Part shown: piece after piece, positions 1 through 6,327 of the stretch
Position numbering within the stretch: position 1 is the stretch's first letter
Layout: each line of letters starts with the position of its first letter
Origin: UBA7374 sp965660635
Lineage (GTDB): Bacteria; Verrucomicrobiota; Verrucomicrobiia; Opitutales; Coraliomargaritaceae
Length of the DNA: 22,333 nucleotides
Assembly (NCBI GenBank): GCA_965660635.1
Contig: CBFIAS010000032.1
Location: 1-22,333, forward strand
Reading direction: 5' to 3'
The notes under the pieces: generated by a model
The model's database searches: none
The model's input: only the letters and a program-made list of their open reading frames with translations
What the model was told of the DNA's origin: nothing
Translations under genes and position numbers: made by a program

Positions 1-8
1 CATACAAT

Positions 9-410
9 ATGAGAATCAAAAACATCACATTAACGGCAGTCTTGCTGCTTTTTGCTCTGCCAGTCCTTGGGCATGAGTCACCACGCAGAGGAAACGTCAA
101 GCATCTGAATGGAATCCTCTCGGCAATTGCAGCAGAAGACTATCCAGCCTTCCTTTACCATGGAAACGATGCACTTGCGAAAAACGTCGAGAAGGTTCGC
201 TTCGAGGAATTAGTCGAAGAGTTAAAACAAGTCCTGTTGGAAGGCTACACACTGACTTCCTCCGGAAACAGTACAAAAGGAAAAAAACACATCATTCTTA
301 CATGGATGCTGCAATATGGCTACGACTCCAAAACAGAAATTCCGAATATCATTATCCGAATGGATACTGAGGGTCATGGCGGCAAAGTGATCAACTTTCT
401 CATAGAATAA
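9..410 (+). CDS. Small exported protein of unknown function
   Basis: The product is 133 residues. It starts with a clear signal peptide: MRIK, then a hydrophobic stretch to about residue 20, ending LPVLG before HES. The mature part is about 110 residues, mixed alpha/beta, with no motif I can name; its size would suit a small NTF2-like periplasmic protein, but that is speculation. Only eight bases precede the ATG in this window, so the promoter is not visible. The stop codon overlaps an alternative ATG of the next gene by one base, so the two are probably co-transcribed. The coding sequence is visibly richer in A and T than most genes in the window, which may mean a separate origin. I do not recognise the family. 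Confidence 0.75.
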   Translation: MRIKNITLTAVLLLFALPVLGHESPRRGNVKHLNGILSAIAAEDYPAFLYHGNDALAKNVEKVRFEELVEELKQVLLEGYTLTSSGNSTKGKKHIILTWMLQYGYDSKTEIPNIIIRMDTEGHGGKVINFLIE

Positions 411-411
411 T

Positions 412-416
412 GGAGG
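412..416 (+). promoter_or_regulatory. Shine-Dalgarno site GGAGG deciding the start of the next gene
   Basis: GGAGG lies five bases before the ATG at 422, and it sits inside the longer reading frame that opens at 410. This favours the start at 422. It is one of the few strong ribosome binding sites in the window. Confidence 0.7.
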
Positions 417-421
417 TGTCC

Positions 422-1303
422 ATGAATGCAGTATCGACAGGGAAAGTTAACTTTATTTTGACTAATCTTATAAAAGTTATCTACAGGCATCTTGGATTTA
501 TCCTGCTGAGCCTGCAGGCGGTGGTCGGGGTGGAAATAACCGGTGCAAACGGGCGGAAGGTGGATTTCGCCGGGGTCTTTTCGGCCCGGCCGGAGGGGCT
601 GGTCTGCCTTCTGGCAGAGGGGGAGAAACAGATCGAGGTGCCCTGGAACAAATTCGACTTGGATGGGCTGGAGGCGGAACACCCGGTAATTTTCAAGGCC
701 TACAGTGATTGTCGCAAGCAGCAGAGGGAAATCTTTGTGGGTCAGGGGCTGTACGGGGACATGGTGTTGCCGGAGGATTGGCGCGCATCACTCCAAGCTT
801 TGCTGGAGGAGGACATCGCCCTCTCCATCTATGTAAGGAAGTCCGACAAAAAGGGTGTCGGGAAGTACACAAGGCTGGCTGAATTGTGGATGCTGCAGGG
901 AAGCCGCAGCCACCGATACTCGAATTACGGGTACCTCACCGGCTATGAGTTCCACTTCAAGGCCAGCTATAAGGATCTCTTTGGCGTGTTCTCCGGTTAC
1001 CACCGCGAAGGCGTGAACGAAACCCACTCGCGGACGGTCTTCGAGTTGCTCAAGAAGAACATCCGCCACTTGAGAAGCTTCGGGGAACGATTGACTGAAC
1101 TGGAAGAGCAGGTGCATTCCGATACCTTCACCATCCCGCCCTACAACCACCTGCGGCTGGACATTTGGATGCAGGACTTCGTCGCCCTGCTCAAGGACTT
1201 GCGGATGGATGTGAAGACGATCCGGCACAAGCACAAGGAATCCATCAACCGGATCTACGATTTTGTCTTCGGGGAGAGACCGGGACGGGCTGGTGCCGGA
1301 TAA
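422..1303 (+). CDS. Exported or membrane-anchored protein with an SHD1-like N-terminal segment
   Basis: The product is 293 residues from the ATG at 422, chosen because GGAGG lies five bases upstream; an in-frame ATG at 410 adds four residues. An N-terminal hydrophobic segment (about residues 24-36, around LGFILLSLQAVVG) looks like a signal peptide or anchor. It is followed by VEITGANGRKVDFAGVF and a Trp about 25 residues later. This resembles the small beta-barrel SHD1-like modules common in verrucomicrobial secreted proteins. The remaining 200 residues are charged and largely helical, with many Arg, His and Lys near the C-terminus. The first 30 codons are AT-rich and the rest GC-rich, a sharp change. 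I know of no function; it may act with the small exported protein just upstream. Confidence 0.75.
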   Translation: MNAVSTGKVNFILTNLIKVIYRHLGFILLSLQAVVGVEITGANGRKVDFAGVFSARPEGLVCLLAEGEKQIEVPWNKFDLDGLEAEHPVIFKAYSDCRKQQREIFVGQGLYGDMVLPEDWRASLQALLEEDIALSIYVRKSDKKGVGKYTRLAELWMLQGSRSHRYSNYGYLTGYEFHFKASYKDLFGVFSGYHREGVNETHSRTVFELLKKNIRHLRSFGERLTELEEQVHSDTFTIPPYNHLRLDIWMQDFVALLKDLRMDVKTIRHKHKESINRIYDFVFGERPGRAGAG

Positions 1304-1310
1304 TCCGGCA
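1294..1310 (+). repeat. Perfect short palindrome spanning a stop codon
   Basis: TGCCGGAT and ATCCGGCA are perfect 8-base arms around a single A. The TAA stop of the upstream gene (1301-1303) lies in the centre. There is no T-tract, so it is not a standard intrinsic terminator. Confidence 0.6.
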
Positions 1311-1364
1311 TCAAGACGGACAACAAGATCGGTAAACCCAGGCTTTTATACCCGCAAATCATCC

Positions 1365-1392
1365 TTGAGCAATTTTAGGAATTCATTATAAG
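1365..1392 (+). promoter_or_regulatory. Possible promoter of the HicB-like gene
   Basis: TTGAGC (1365-1370) and TATAAG (1387-1392) are separated by 16 bases. Transcription would start at about 1399, almost at the ATG at 1401, giving a leaderless or nearly leaderless message. That would fit the lack of a clear ribosome binding site. The match is by eye only. Confidence 0.35.
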
Positions 1393-1400
1393 AAACAAGA

Positions 1401-1634
1401 ATGAATACGTTATTCACCTATTGGAAGGAGCCTGACGGAATGTATCTTGGGTATTTGAATGATTTTCCGGATCATTGGACGCAAGGGACTGATTTCGATG
1501 ACCTGAGGGCGCATCTTCTGGATCTGCATAAAGACTTTTCCAAGGAAGACCTGCCGGGGATCAAGCGCGTGGCAGAACTTGATTTCCTGTCAGGCTCAGT
1601 CGCAGGTGAATACGGCATCACTCCGGGCGCATAG
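1401..1634 (+). CDS. Solitary HicB-like antitoxin family protein
   Basis: The product is 77 residues. The segment FTYWKEPDGMYLGYLNDFPDHWTQG is the typical start of the small HicB/UPF0150 fold (a beta-alpha-beta partial RNase-H-like domain), and GIKRVAEL near residue 60 is the usual end of that domain. The last 15 or so residues (SGSVAGEYGITPGA) read through into DNA that overlaps the 3' end of fabI, so the natural C-terminus may have been lost. No hicA-type partner (about 60-80 residues with a double-stranded-RNA-binding-like fold) lies on either side: upstream there are only 97 noncoding bases and downstream is fabI. It may be an orphan antitoxin or a stand-alone regulator. The family call is fairly sure; a working toxin-antitoxin role is not supported. 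Confidence 0.7.
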   Translation: MNTLFTYWKEPDGMYLGYLNDFPDHWTQGTDFDDLRAHLLDLHKDFSKEDLPGIKRVAELDFLSGSVAGEYGITPGA

Positions 1635-2421
1635 CGAGCCGGATGACGTCCTTGTCGAAGTAGTTGCGATCCATTCCGGCATTGACCACGATGCCCTGTC
1701 CATTGATTCCGCTGGACGCGGGGCTGAGGAGGAAGACGGCAGTGTCGGCCACTTCCTTGGTGGTCAGGTTCTGTTTGCGGAAGGTCAGCTTCTCGGCGTA
1801 GAGGTAACTTTCGAGGTAGCCGGGGATTCCGGCGGAAGCACTGGTCTTCAAGGGGCCGGCATTGACTGTATTGAAACGCACCCGTGTATCGGCACTAAAG
1901 GACTTGGCTAGATTGTGGGAGGAAGCCTCAAGAGTGGCCTTGATCGGTGCCATGTAGCCGTAGTTCTCAGCCGTCACATCGGTCGAGGAAATGCCGATAG
2001 AGACAACCGAGGCGTCCTTGTTCAGGTGGGGCTTGAAGGCGTTGGCCACTTCGACGAGGGAAAAGGAGGAGATCGCCGTGGCTTGCAGGAAGTCCTTTCG
2101 CGGGGTCTGGTGGAAGGGCTTGAAGCCTTCGGAATAGTTGGCGAAGGCAATGGAATGAAGGATGCCGTCAAGAGGGCCGTGCGCTGCGCCGACCGCTTCG
2201 GCCAGGGACTCGATTTGCCCGGGGTGCTCGACATCGCAGAGATACGCAGTGCGCCCGTCGAGCAGCTTTCCCAGGCTGGCCAGCCGCTCTGGCGAGCGAA
2301 CGCTGTGAATGACTTCAGCGCCCTCTGCTTCGAGAGACTTGGTCACCGCCCAAGCCACGCTTTTGCGGTTGGCCACGCCCATCACGAGGAAGCGCTTGTT
2401 CTCGAGGTTGAGGAAGCTCAT
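1618..2421 (-). CDS. fabI: Enoyl-[acyl-carrier-protein] reductase (NADH), divergent FabI
   Basis: The product is 267 residues, normal for FabI, which catalyses the last reduction of each fatty-acid elongation cycle in the cytoplasm. The N-terminal nucleotide-binding turn is GVANRKSVAWAV (about residues 15-26), the FabI form of the Rossmann motif. The catalytic Tyr-x6-Lys pair is Tyr154 and Lys161 in NYGYMAPIKATLEAS. LKTSASAGIPGY (about 191-202) forms the substrate loop and SSGINGQGIVVNAGM (about 236-250) the family C-terminal motif. The residue matching E. coli Tyr146 (ten before the catalytic Tyr) is Ile, so this belongs to a divergent FabI group. Its ATG overlaps the fabZ stop as ATGA, so translation is coupled. 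It is the last gene of the operon starting at 7772. The 3' end overlaps the convergent HicB-like gene by 17 bases. Confidence 0.93.
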   Translation of the reverse strand: MSFLNLENKRFLVMGVANRKSVAWAVTKSLEAEGAEVIHSVRSPERLASLGKLLDGRTAYLCDVEHPGQIESLAEAVGAAHGPLDGILHSIAFANYSEGFKPFHQTPRKDFLQATAISSFSLVEVANAFKPHLNKDASVVSIGISSTDVTAENYGYMAPIKATLEASSHNLAKSFSADTRVRFNTVNAGPLKTSASAGIPGYLESYLYAEKLTFRKQNLTTKEVADTAVFLLSPASSGINGQGIVVNAGMDRNYFDKDVIRLAMRPE

Positions 2422-2861
2422 CGGCCGCCCTCTCCTTCCAGCATGGCGAGGGCGAACTCGATGGTCAGGGCGGGCTTTCCGTTCTTCAGGATGCGGCCCC
2501 GGAGGAAATGAAACTTGCTCACGGTTTCCTTCATCGTGACTTCGATGGTCACGGTGTCGCCGGGTGCAACGATTTGCTTGAACTTGGCCTCGCTGATACG
2601 GGAGAGCACGGGGGTGACGTCGTTGAGTGACCGGCCCTCCTTCTCAATCTGTTTGGACAGGTAAATGGCGCCGGCCTGGAAGCAGGCCTCGCAGAGGAGG
2701 ACACCCGGCATAATGGGATTGCCGGGATAGTGCCCCTCGAACTGCGGCTCCTCGGCGCGGATGGTGCGGCGGCAGGTGGCCCCGTCCTCCCGGATTTCCA
2801 CGATCTCGTCGATGAACAAAAAGGGCGGGCGGTGGGGGATCGCGCGTAGTATGTCTTCCAT
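2418..2861 (-). CDS. fabZ: 3-hydroxyacyl-[acyl-carrier-protein] dehydratase FabZ
   Basis: The product is 147 residues from ATG 2861; a TTG two codons further upstream is possible but less likely. It is a hot-dog fold dehydratase that makes trans-2-enoyl-ACP for fatty-acid elongation. HRPPFLFIDEI lies at residues 10-20. The catalytic His44 is in FEGHYPGNPIMPG and the catalytic Glu58 in LLCEACFQAG, fourteen residues apart as in known FabZ. The gene directly precedes fabI with a four-base overlap, so dehydration and reduction enzymes are made together. No strong ribosome binding site precedes the ATG. Between it and the oxidoreductase upstream lie 51 bases containing a hairpin-forming repeat, the only sizeable gap in the operon. 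Confidence 0.93.
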   Translation of the reverse strand: MEDILRAIPHRPPFLFIDEIVEIREDGATCRRTIRAEEPQFEGHYPGNPIMPGVLLCEACFQAGAIYLSKQIEKEGRSLNDVTPVLSRISEAKFKQIVAPGDTVTIEVTMKETVSKFHFLRGRILKNGKPALTIEFALAMLEGEGGR

Positions 2862-2880
2862 GAACAACAGTGAACGCGGA

Positions 2881-2915
2881 TTGCCCGCGAATGCACGAAC
2901 GAAATATCCGGGCTA
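2881..2915 (-). repeat. Repeat family A, copy 1, starting at a stop codon
   Basis: Read on the minus strand, TAGCCCGGATATT begins exactly with the TAG stop (2913-2915) of the FAD oxidoreductase. It continues to a matching CGGGC, so GCCCG and CGGGC can pair. The same 13-base start is found at 8468, at 8714 (minus) and at 22082. This copy sits inside an apparent operon. Confidence 0.6.
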
Positions 2916-3890
2916 CACGAGCTGGCCAATCGCGGCAGACGCCTCAATGCCCGAGAGGGCGGCACCTTCCACCCGCGGGCCGCCAAAGGCATCACCCGCC
3001 AGCACAAGGTTGAGCGAGGCGTTTTGGTAGAATCGCTCTGGCCAGGGATTGAGCGGAAGGGTAAAGCCCCAGCGGTGGCAGGCGTAGTCCACCACCCGGC
3101 TGCCCAGCCAGAGTTCAGCAGCCCCGATCATGCGCGGGCCACGCAACTTGTCGGGTGAATTCCAGTGAGCACGGGCAAACTCAGCAGTGGCATGCAAAGT
3201 CAACGCAGTGACATCGGGCGAAATCCCCTTCTTTTGGTTGTCCGCGATCCAGCTGAGAGGCCCCTCGCCCAGCTTCATGCCGCCGGGCTCGGGCACATCG
3301 CTCGGCCCGTCAAGTATCACCAGCGTGGCCAACCCCATCTCGTAGCGCACCTCCCGGAGCCGGCGAAGATCCCCGTTGGCCCAGTCCAGGCCAGCCGTCT
3401 CCAGAAGCAGCAAGGCCTGCGGCAGCGGCGTGGCAACAATCAGTTGATAGCCACGGAAACTGTCACCCGACTCGGTCTGCGCAACCCAGTGGTCAACGTC
3501 GCGGACCAGGCAGTTAACCCGTTCTGCGTTGTGCACCTCAAGCTCTTGGGCAAGGAACTTCGGCACTGCATTCATCCCGGTCACACCACAATATCGTGGA
3601 TGGCCCGGCCCCTCGCTCTCACCGGGCAAATGGCGGAACCACTCGCGCACCACCCCGGCGGCCAGCCACTCGTCGACGTAAGTTTGGAAGCGCGGATCTC
3701 GCACGGTGAAAAACTGCGCCCCGTGGTCGATGCGGGCTCCCTGCATCCGGCGGGTGGACATACGCCCGCCGACCCCGCGGCCCTTGTCAAGGAGACATAC
3801 GGAGAAGCCTTGCCGGCGAAGTTCCGTGGCACAAAGCAGGCCGGAGATGCCGGCACCGATGATTAAAACGTCTGTTTCCATTGTATTCAT
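2913..3890 (-). CDS. Renalase-like NAD(P)/FAD-dependent oxidoreductase (COG3380 type)
   Basis: The product is 325 residues from the ATG at 3890, chosen because it overlaps the previous stop as ATGA; a second ATG three codons in is also possible. The N-terminus DVLIIGAGISGLLCATEL (about 7-24) is the dinucleotide-binding fold for FAD. DKGRGVGGRMSTRR (about 35-48) and DHGAQFFTVRD follow, as in amine-oxidase/renalase-type flavoproteins. Near the C-terminus LAGDAFGGPRVEGAALSG is the second FAD contact. The N-terminus is cytosolic with no signal peptide. The substrate is unknown. Relatives are often found beside photolyases and TIGR01777 proteins, as here, which suggests a role in light or oxidative stress (inference). 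Confidence 0.88.
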   Translation of the reverse strand: MNTMETDVLIIGAGISGLLCATELRRQGFSVCLLDKGRGVGGRMSTRRMQGARIDHGAQFFTVRDPRFQTYVDEWLAAGVVREWFRHLPGESEGPGHPRYCGVTGMNAVPKFLAQELEVHNAERVNCLVRDVDHWVAQTESGDSFRGYQLIVATPLPQALLLLETAGLDWANGDLRRLREVRYEMGLATLVILDGPSDVPEPGGMKLGEGPLSWIADNQKKGISPDVTALTLHATAEFARAHWNSPDKLRGPRMIGAAELWLGSRVVDYACHRWGFTLPLNPWPERFYQNASLNLVLAGDAFGGPRVEGAALSGIEASAAIGQLV

Positions 3891-4780
3891 TCTTTCGAGA
3901 GGCATTGCTGGAGGGCATGTTCGATGCGGGGCGTTTCCCATTGAAACCCGGATGACTGGAGGACAGCTGGTATCGCGCCAACACTGGAGAGTATGGTCTC
4001 ATCGGCCATCCCGCCATAAAGCAAACGGAGCATCGCGCCCGGCACGGGGAAGACTGCCGGGCGGCCCAGAGCACGGCCCAGCGCGCGGGAGAATTCAGCG
4101 TTGGTCGCTGGATAGGGAGACACCGCGTTGACCGGGCCAGAGATCTCCGGACGGGCCACCAGATGCCGGATGATGGCAGCGAGGTCGGGCAGGCTGATCC
4201 AGCTCATCAATTGCCGTCCCGACCCGGCAGGCCCACCCAGGCCGGCTCGGAAGATAGGCAACAGCCTTTTCACTGCCCCGCCCCCGGGGCTTAGCACCAC
4301 ACCTATGCGCAAGCTCACCGTGCGCAGGCCGACGTCAACCAGTGGCTGGTGAGCGGCCTCCCATTCCTGACAGACTCTTGCGAGAAAACCGTCGCCGGGC
4401 GCAGCCTGCTCGGACTGCCCCTCCCCGCTCCGGTGACCGTAGTAGTTCACCCCGGAAGCACAGATAAAATCAATCGGGCGATCCGCCGCGAGGATGCCCT
4501 CGACCAGCAGGCGCGTGCTGTCGATCCGGCTCCGGCGGATCCGTTCCCTGCTGGATTCTGTCCAGCGCTGGGCAATCGTCTCGCCCGCCAGGTGCACGAC
4601 GCAACCGACCCCCTCCAATGCATTCGCATCCATCTGCCCAGCCTCGACATCCCAGAGATAATTCCCGCTGCTGCGCGAGAGGGTCACCACTTCATGTCCT
4701 TCAGAATGCAAAGCCGGGATCAAAGCGCGGCCAACGAGTCCATTGGCTCCGGTAACAAGGATACGTTTATTATGACTCAT
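3887..4780 (-). CDS. TIGR01777 family NAD(P)-dependent epimerase-like protein (YfcH/SDR39U1)
   Basis: The product is 297 residues. The N-terminal Rossmann motif is KRILVTGANGLVGRALIPAL (about 5-24). VVHLAGETIAQRWTESSRERIRRSR is the signature of the TIGR01777 group, with its conserved W and R run. SGVNYYG carries the Tyr of the active site. The C-terminal part (about 245-290, LGRPAVFPVPGAMLRLLYGGMADETILSS) matches the DUF1731 extension. The reaction of this family is not established. Both ends overlap neighbours by four bases (ATGA), so it is translationally coupled between the (6-4) photolyase and the renalase-like flavoprotein. Family identity is near certain; a role in the photolyase operon is inferred from context. 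Confidence 0.92.
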   Translation of the reverse strand: MSHNKRILVTGANGLVGRALIPALHSEGHEVVTLSRSSGNYLWDVEAGQMDANALEGVGCVVHLAGETIAQRWTESSRERIRRSRIDSTRLLVEGILAADRPIDFICASGVNYYGHRSGEGQSEQAAPGDGFLARVCQEWEAAHQPLVDVGLRTVSLRIGVVLSPGGGAVKRLLPIFRAGLGGPAGSGRQLMSWISLPDLAAIIRHLVARPEISGPVNAVSPYPATNAEFSRALGRALGRPAVFPVPGAMLRLLYGGMADETILSSVGAIPAVLQSSGFQWETPRIEHALQQCLSKE

Positions 4781-6327
4781 CGGACGAAGGCGGCAGCGCG
4801 GTTCTGTTCGCGGATTTCACGGGCAGCGGATTGGATGGCTTCCCGCTCGGCGGGCTTGATGCGGGCGAGGTTACGGACTTGCAAGGACATGCGCTGATTA
4901 TTCCGCAAGGCGGGTTCGTGGCGATAGAGGTAATCCCAGTAGAGTGTGCTGAAGGGGCAGGCATCCGGCCCGGTGCGCTTGGCCGGGTTTTTCGGACAGG
5001 CAGCGCAGTAGTTGCTCATCTTATGGATATACTTGCCCGTGGCGATGTACGGCTTCGATGCCATCAGGCCTCCGTCTGCGTATTGCGACATGCCAAGCGA
5101 GTTTGGCAGTTCAACCCACTCGACCGCATCGACATAGACGGCGAGATACCAAGCATGCACCTCCTTAGGATGCACCCCGAGAAGCAAAGTGTAGAGGCCG
5201 GTCACCATCAGCCGCTGGATGTGATGCGCGTAGCCGTGCTCCAGAGTTTGCCCGATGGCCTGCCGGAGGCACTCCAAGTCCGTTTCACCCGTCCAGAAGA
5301 AATCCGGCAGCGGCTCCTCCGCCTGCATCGCGTTGCGCTCCAGGTATTCCGGCATCTTCAGCCAGTAGATGCCGCGCACGTATTCGCGCCAGCCGAGGAT
5401 CTGGCGAATGAATCCCTCGACCGCCTCGACCGGTGCCCTTCCTTCCCGGTAGGCCTGCTCGGCAGTTTCCACCACCTCGCGGGGATGGAGCAGCTTGAGG
5501 TTGAGCGAGGAGCTGATGAGGGAGTGGTACAGCCAGGGCTGATCCGTCCACATGGCATCCTGGAAGCGCCCGAAGTTGGGCAGGCGCTCGACGACAAAGC
5601 GCTCCAGTGCATGCAAGGCCCCGGCCCGGGTGACCGGCCAGCAGAAGGACTCCATGCTTCCGGGATGATCCGGAAAACGAGCCGCCACCAGTTCCATGAC
5701 TTCACGCGTGGTCTTGTCCGGGGCAAAGTCCGGGCCGTCCGGAGCCTCGCCGGGGCCATCCTTGCCGAAGCTGCCGCGGTTGTCCTTGTCGAAATTCCAG
5801 ACGCCACCGACAGGCTGGCCGCCATCCATCAGTACATCGAAGCGGCGGCGCAACTCGCGGTAGAAGAACTCCATACGCAAGCCCTTGCGGCCTTCGGCAT
5901 GCGCGGAAAACTCTTCCGGTGTGGTGAAGAAGTGGCGATCCTCCCGGAGGTCGAGCGGCAGGCTGTTCTCCCGGCTGGCCTGGCGGAGCATTTCAAGAAC
6001 ACGCCATTCGCCCGGGCGGGTGACGACGATTTGTTCTGGCCGCAGGCGCCGGATGGCATCCTGCAAAAGTTGCCCCAGCCCGGCGGCGGCATCGGCCAGC
6101 TCCGTGTAGTCGATGTCAATGCCCTCCGCGCGGAGATCCTCGCGGAAGTGGCGCATGGCCGAGAGAAACAAGACGATGCGCTGCTTGTGCGACCAGACGT
6201 GGGTGGACTCCTCCGCCGCCTCAGCCATCCAGACCCGGTCGAGCGCGGGATCGAAACCGTCGAAAGCCGAGGCCCCGCGGTCAAGTTGGTCACCCAGGAT
6301 GACGATCAGGTTGCGCACCGTTTTCAT
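4777..6327 (-). CDS. FeS-containing (6-4) photolyase / cryptochrome, PhrB (FeS-BCP) type
   Basis: The product is 516 residues, the usual length. It repairs (6-4) photoproducts in DNA using FAD, light and a [4Fe-4S] cluster. The start NLIVILGDQLDRGASAF is typical of the 'deoxyribodipyrimidine photolyase-related' family. The four cluster cysteines are visible: Cys353, then Cys441, Cys444 and Cys457 (NYCAACPKNPAKRTGPDACPF). Their spacing is the same as in Agrobacterium PhrB (350, 438, 441, 454). The conserved His pair, His368-His369 (YAHHIQRLM), matches the catalytic site of that family. The gene starts one base into the stop of the CPD photolyase gene (TGATG), so both photolyases are made from one message. 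No residue needed for function appears to be missing. Confidence 0.95.
   Translation of the reverse strand: MKTVRNLIVILGDQLDRGASAFDGFDPALDRVWMAEAAEESTHVWSHKQRIVLFLSAMRHFREDLRAEGIDIDYTELADAAAGLGQLLQDAIRRLRPEQIVVTRPGEWRVLEMLRQASRENSLPLDLREDRHFFTTPEEFSAHAEGRKGLRMEFFYRELRRRFDVLMDGGQPVGGVWNFDKDNRGSFGKDGPGEAPDGPDFAPDKTTREVMELVAARFPDHPGSMESFCWPVTRAGALHALERFVVERLPNFGRFQDAMWTDQPWLYHSLISSSLNLKLLHPREVVETAEQAYREGRAPVEAVEGFIRQILGWREYVRGIYWLKMPEYLERNAMQAEEPLPDFFWTGETDLECLRQAIGQTLEHGYAHHIQRLMVTGLYTLLLGVHPKEVHAWYLAVYVDAVEWVELPNSLGMSQYADGGLMASKPYIATGKYIHKMSNYCAACPKNPAKRTGPDACPFSTLYWDYLYRHEPALRNNQRMSLQVRNLARIKPAEREAIQSAAREIREQNRAAAFVR

Noticed and set aside
1401..1634. A complete hicAB toxin-antitoxin system
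   Set aside because: No HicA-like frame was found in either direction; only the antitoxin-type protein is there.
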